A DNA stretch of 18,040 nucleotides from the NCBI GenBank assembly GCA_013298325.1, contig JAAFHJ010000040.1:1-18040 (forward strand), in the 5' to 3' direction. Made by a program: the position numbers and the translations under genes. Shown one piece after another: positions 15,188-18,040 of the stretch; position 1 is the first letter of the stretch; every line of letters begins with the position of its first letter. The stretch is from Myxococcales bacterium. GTDB taxonomy: Bacteria; Myxococcota_A; Polyangia; Polyangiales; Polyangiaceae. Under the pieces are notes generated by a model, which saw only the letters and a program-made list of their open reading frames with translations, ran no database searches and had not been told where the DNA came from.

Positions 15188-15924
15188 TGCGGTACGGCAT
15201 CTTCAGCGACACGCACGCGAATCTCGAGGCCTTGAGCGCCGTTCTGCAGGCCTACCGCAGCGAGAACATCGACACCTATTTCTGCCTAGGCGACACAGTC
15301 GGCTACGGCGGATCTCCCAATGAATGCGCGGACATCGTCCGCGAGTTGGCGAAGGTGACGATCCTCGGAAACCACGACGCCGCCGTCTCCGGACGGATGG
15401 ACTACAGCTACTACTACGAGGCTGCCCGCCAGGCGCTCGACATCCACGCCTCCATGGTCTCCGACGAGAACATGGCGTGGCTGAAGCAGCTCCCCTACCA
15501 GCACCTCGTCGAAGAATCGGACGTCCTCCTCTGCCACGGCTCGCCGGTGCGCCTCGAGGAGTTCGAGTACATCTTCCACCCGGACCAGGCCCGGGAATGT
15601 CTCCCGATTTACGATAAACTGGGGCACATTACGCTGATCGGCCACTCGCACTTGTGCAAGGTGTTCGTCCTCACGCGGACCGGCGTCGAAGAGATCTCGG
15701 CGACCGATTTCCAGCTCGAGCCGGACAAGAAGTACATCGTGTCGGTCGGGTCGGTCGGCCAGCCCCGCGACTTCGACAATCGTGCATCCTACACGATGTA
15801 CGACAGCGACACGAAGACCTTCTCCTTCCGCCGCATCGAGTACGATATCGAACTTGCTGCAGAAAAGGTCCTTCGCGCCCGCCTCGAGAAGAACTTCGCC
15901 CACCGGCTTTACATCGGCGTTTGA
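15187..15924 (+). CDS. Soluble metallophosphoesterase (YfcE/MJ0936-like)
   Basis: A 245-residue calcineurin-type phosphoesterase of the Metallophos_2 group. It has all metal-ligand motifs: FSDTHANLEAL (Asp8, His10), CLGDTVGYGGSPNEC (Asp36), LGNHDAA (Asn62-His63-Asp64), LLCHGSP and IGHSHL. It also has SVGSVGQPRDFDNRASY, the usual conserved segment near the C terminus of this group. These enzymes hydrolyse phosphodiesters or other phosphoesters, with relatives annotated as phosphodiesterases or diadenosine polyphosphatases; the in vivo substrate is unknown. The ATG at 15187 starts exactly at the conserved MRYGIFSDTHAN; the frame is open further upstream, but that part is antisense to the acidic-protein gene. 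There is no membrane segment. Its stop overlaps the TTG start of the next gene (TTGA). Confidence 0.92.
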   Translation: MRYGIFSDTHANLEALSAVLQAYRSENIDTYFCLGDTVGYGGSPNECADIVRELAKVTILGNHDAAVSGRMDYSYYYEAARQALDIHASMVSDENMAWLKQLPYQHLVEESDVLLCHGSPVRLEEFEYIFHPDQARECLPIYDKLGHITLIGHSHLCKVFVLTRTGVEEISATDFQLEPDKKYIVSVGSVGQPRDFDNRASYTMYDSDTKTFSFRRIEYDIELAAEKVLRARLEKNFAHRLYIGV

Positions 15925-16418
15925 AGCGCGTTCTCCCCCTCGTGGAGCGCCTTCACGGCGCAGTGGATACCCTCGCGGCACCGATTGAAGCGGCGCACGC
16001 GGGGGTTCTCCGTTGTGGGCGTGGCTGCGCGGGCTGTTGCCTCGATGGGCTCACCGTGTTCGCGATTGAAGCGGCACGCATCGAAGCAAACTATTCAGAA
16101 TTGCTTCAAAATGGAGTGCCAGGCCCTGAAGGCGGGTGCGCTTTCTTGGACGGCGAGGGGGCCTGCCGCATTTACGACGTGCGCCCCTACGTCTGTCGGA
16201 CTCAGGGCCTCCCGCTCCGGTGGCTTGAGGACGACCCGGAAGGGATCGTGGAAGTACGCGATATCTGCCCGGAAAACGCCGAGCTGCCTTTGGAGGAGCT
16301 CCCCGCGGAGGCCTGCTTCCTCCTCGGGCCGGTCGAAGAGAAGCTCCGCGCGATCGCCGCGCTCGCCCCGGAAGGCGATGTGCGGGTGCCGCTGCGGAGC
16401 CTTTTCGTCGCGCGTTAG
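15921..16418 (+). CDS. YkgJ-type cysteine cluster protein (CxxxCxxCC zinc/iron-chelating family)
   Basis: 165 residues from a TTG at 15921 that overlaps the previous stop by 4 nt (TTGA), implying translational coupling; a GTG at 15942 is the alternative. The N-terminal cluster RCGRGCAGCC (Cys32, 36, 39, 40) and the later CAFLDGEGACRIYDVRPYVCR (Cys73, 82, 92) plus DICPEN (Cys116) are the hallmark of the UPF0153/YkgJ family, proposed to bind zinc or an iron-sulfur centre. The biochemical role of the family is not settled. The protein is soluble with no signal sequence. The TAG stop (16416-16418) interlocks with the stop of the convergent kinase gene. Pairing with a phosphoesterase may mean a shared pathway, but this is only inference. 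Confidence 0.87.
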   Translation: MKRVLPLVERLHGAVDTLAAPIEAAHAGVLRCGRGCAGCCLDGLTVFAIEAARIEANYSELLQNGVPGPEGGCAFLDGEGACRIYDVRPYVCRTQGLPLRWLEDDPEGIVEVRDICPENAELPLEELPAEACFLLGPVEEKLRAIAALAPEGDVRVPLRSLFVAR

Positions 16419-18040
16419 TTGACGGTACCGCCCGAATTTACACAGGTTCGCGTCTGCACCGAGCACATCAGGCCCCGCGGGTCCTGGCCGCAGTACTTCC
16501 GGGCCGAGTTGCAGGCGGCGACGTTGACCGTGCGGCCCGGCTGGGGGGCGATGACCGTCGGCTGCGGGGCCGGCGTTGGGGCGGCGGTCGGCTGGCTCGT
16601 GGGGACCGGGAAAGGGAGCGTAAACGGAGGAATTCCGGGGATCGTCGGCTGGGGCGAGACTGCCGGCAGCGACGAAGACGGTACCGGGCGGATGACGCCA
16701 CCACTGGCGCTCGCGCTCGGGACCGCACTTGCGGCGGTGCTCCCAGTCGGCCTGGGGGCAACGTAGCCGGCCGCCCCCGGGTTGGTCGTCGGCTTGGTGC
16801 CGTCGAGTTCGCCCAACGGCGCATGGTCGTGGGTCGGGTCGGCGGTCGGATCGGCGGTTGCCGCGACGGTTGGGGTCGTCGTCGGGAGCGGGGGCGTGGT
16901 GCCGCTCGATGTGTCGCGGAGGGCGAAATAGCTGCCGACGCCCATCAGCACGAGTACGGCGGCGATCGCGCCCAGGATCGCCCCGGTGGCGTTGCTGTTG
17001 GCTCCGCTCGGAGCGGGCGCGTAGGGCTGCGGTGCTCCGTAGCCGGGCGCGGGGGTATTGTACGGCTGGGGGGCTCCGTAGGGGATCGCTACGCCGGGCG
17101 CGGTCCCCGGGCCACCATAGGGGGCCGCCTGGGCCGCTCCCGGGGCGGTGCCCGAGCCGTAGGGATTTGCGACGGCGGCTCCTGGGGCGGTACCGGAGCC
17201 GTAGGGGCTCGGTGGCGGGCCGTAGCCGTGGGGCGAAATCGGGACGGCCGTCTGCGGCCCGTAGCCGCCGCTGGGGTAGGGCGTCTGCCCGTAGCCGGGC
17301 GGTCCGGAGCCGGGCATCGCCGAGGCGGGGGCGTAGGCCGAAGGCACCGGGAGGGCCGCTTCGGTGCCGACGCGCGCCGCTTCGCGGGCGATCGGCGTCC
17401 CGGGTGAGGTCTGCGGGAGCGATGCTCCCCCCTCCAACGCGCGCGCAAACGCTTCCACGTCGGCGTAGCGCTGGTCGGGCGCCTTCGACATCCCACGCTC
17501 AATTGCCGTCTGCAGGGCGAGCGGGATCGCCGGCCCGCGTGCGGTCTGCGCAAGCGGGCGGGGCGCCACCGTCAAGTGCTGGGTCGCCCACTCGTAGGGG
17601 GAGTCGGCATGAAATGGCAGCTCGCCGGAGACCATTTCGTAGGCCATAATCGCCAACGAATACAAATCACTGCGCGCATCGAGCGGCTTGCCGGTGAACT
17701 GCTCGGGGCTCATGTAGGGCGGCGTCCCGAGGACGGTCCCCTGTTGCGTGAGCCGCTTCCCTTCGGCTTCGTCGCCGCCCCGTTTGGCGATGCCGAAATC
17801 GAGGACCTTCACGAAATCGCGCTGGCCGGCGCGGTCGGTCAACATGACGTTGTCCGGCTTGAGATCGCGATGGACGATGCCCCCCTTGTGGGCCTCCGCC
17901 AGAGATCCGCAAACTTGAAGGAGAATTTTGATGGCGCGCTGGGGGTCGAGGCAGCGCTCCGCCACCAGCACATCGGCGAGGCTCTTCCCCTCGACGAACT
18001 CCATCACGATGTACAGAAGGCCGTCCGGCGTCGTCCCGAA
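16415..18040 (-). CDS. Transmembrane Ser/Thr protein kinase, 5' partial
   Basis: The frame is open to the right edge: codons up to 18040 read FGTTPDGLLYIVMEFVEGKS, the hinge of a Hanks-type kinase, so the N-lobe (Gly loop, Lys) lies outside the window. 541 residues are visible. The C-lobe shows GIVHRDLKPDNVML, LDFGIAKRG and GTPPYMSPEQF, all active-type motifs, and RSDLYSLAIMAYEMVSGELPF. A long Pro/Tyr/Gly/Ala-rich juxtamembrane linker follows, then one membrane helix (AILGAIAAVLVLMGVGSYFA, about 16927-16991) and an outer Thr/Pro-rich stalk. The tail has four cysteines (AACNSARKYC, LMCSV, RTCVN), presumably disulfide-linked outside the cytoplasmic membrane. This layout is that of a receptor kinase of the PknB-like type. 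The ligand is unknown. Confidence 0.93.
   Translation of the reverse strand, partial: FGTTPDGLLYIVMEFVEGKSLADVLVAERCLDPQRAIKILLQVCGSLAEAHKGGIVHRDLKPDNVMLTDRAGQRDFVKVLDFGIAKRGGDEAEGKRLTQQGTVLGTPPYMSPEQFTGKPLDARSDLYSLAIMAYEMVSGELPFHADSPYEWATQHLTVAPRPLAQTARGPAIPLALQTAIERGMSKAPDQRYADVEAFARALEGGASLPQTSPGTPIAREAARVGTEAALPVPSAYAPASAMPGSGPPGYGQTPYPSGGYGPQTAVPISPHGYGPPPSPYGSGTAPGAAVANPYGSGTAPGAAQAAPYGGPGTAPGVAIPYGAPQPYNTPAPGYGAPQPYAPAPSGANSNATGAILGAIAAVLVLMGVGSYFALRDTSSGTTPPLPTTTPTVAATADPTADPTHDHAPLGELDGTKPTTNPGAAGYVAPRPTGSTAASAVPSASASGGVIRPVPSSSLPAVSPQPTIPGIPPFTLPFPVPTSQPTAAPTPAPQPTVIAPQPGRTVNVAACNSARKYCGQDPRGLMCSVQTRTCVNSGGTVN
17087..17206 (-). repeat. PYGSGTAPGAA tandem repeat in the kinase linker
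   Basis: Within the cytoplasmic linker, PYGSGTAPGAA occurs at 17206-17174 and 17164-17132 (minus strand) and a variant, PYGGPGTAPGVA, at 17122-17087, separated by 3-residue spacers (VAN, QAA). The flanks continue as YGAPQPY and GYG motifs. It is a disordered, low-complexity sequence. Confidence 0.8.

Overview
The window is GC-rich, gene-dense DNA that looks like a chromosome segment of a myxobacterium-like organism (Myxococcota, perhaps Polyangiales). This is inferred from the two serine/threonine kinases with long C-terminal sensor or linker regions, the lipoproteins with low-complexity Asn/Thr/Ser/Gly linkers, the abundance of uncharacterised envelope proteins, and the frequent GTG/TTG starts. 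No rRNA, tRNA, integrase, transposase, phage or CRISPR feature was recognised. Both edge genes are cut by the window. No gene-free stretch exceeds about 230 bases.

Left part (1-3841, + strand): a large SppA-type S49 peptidase, truncated at its N terminus, carries an extra strand-rich N-terminal region. It is followed by a secreted lipoprotein esterase of the PHB-depolymerase/feruloyl-esterase type, tethered through an NTSSG repeat, and then by a small two-helix membrane protein. That last gene collides with the next minus-strand gene at a shared TTAA stop.

Middle (3838-10131, - strand, read right to left): an MGDG-synthase-like glycosyltransferase, a membrane-anchored unknown protein 12 nt later, thioredoxin with a good Shine-Dalgarno and a terminator hairpin, then a Ser/Thr kinase with a probable beta-propeller sensor, and 2 nt later a polytopic membrane metallophosphoesterase. 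The kinase and phosphoesterase are probably translationally coupled.

The + strand resumes with a complete type I DnaJ (10306-11472), transcribed divergently from the glycosyltransferase, then a HAD-superfamily hydrolase, an array of long palindromic repeats (12428-12647), and an unrecognised lipoprotein that ends in a textbook intrinsic terminator. Two minus-strand genes follow: a 53-residue helical protein and an acidic 225-residue protein of unknown function. Divergent from them is a two-gene + strand unit, a soluble YfcE-like metallophosphoesterase overlapping a YkgJ-type CxxxCxxCC protein. This meets, again with interlocked stops, a transmembrane Ser/Thr kinase running off the right edge.

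Most of the window is ordinary housekeeping and envelope biology. The most unusual item is the tandem palindromic element between the HAD hydrolase and the lipoprotein. It has two exact 65-nt copies, one copy with a clean 27-nt internal deletion that still folds, and one half copy, all separated by the same 10-nt spacer. I saw no convincing multi-gene novel defence or biosynthetic system.
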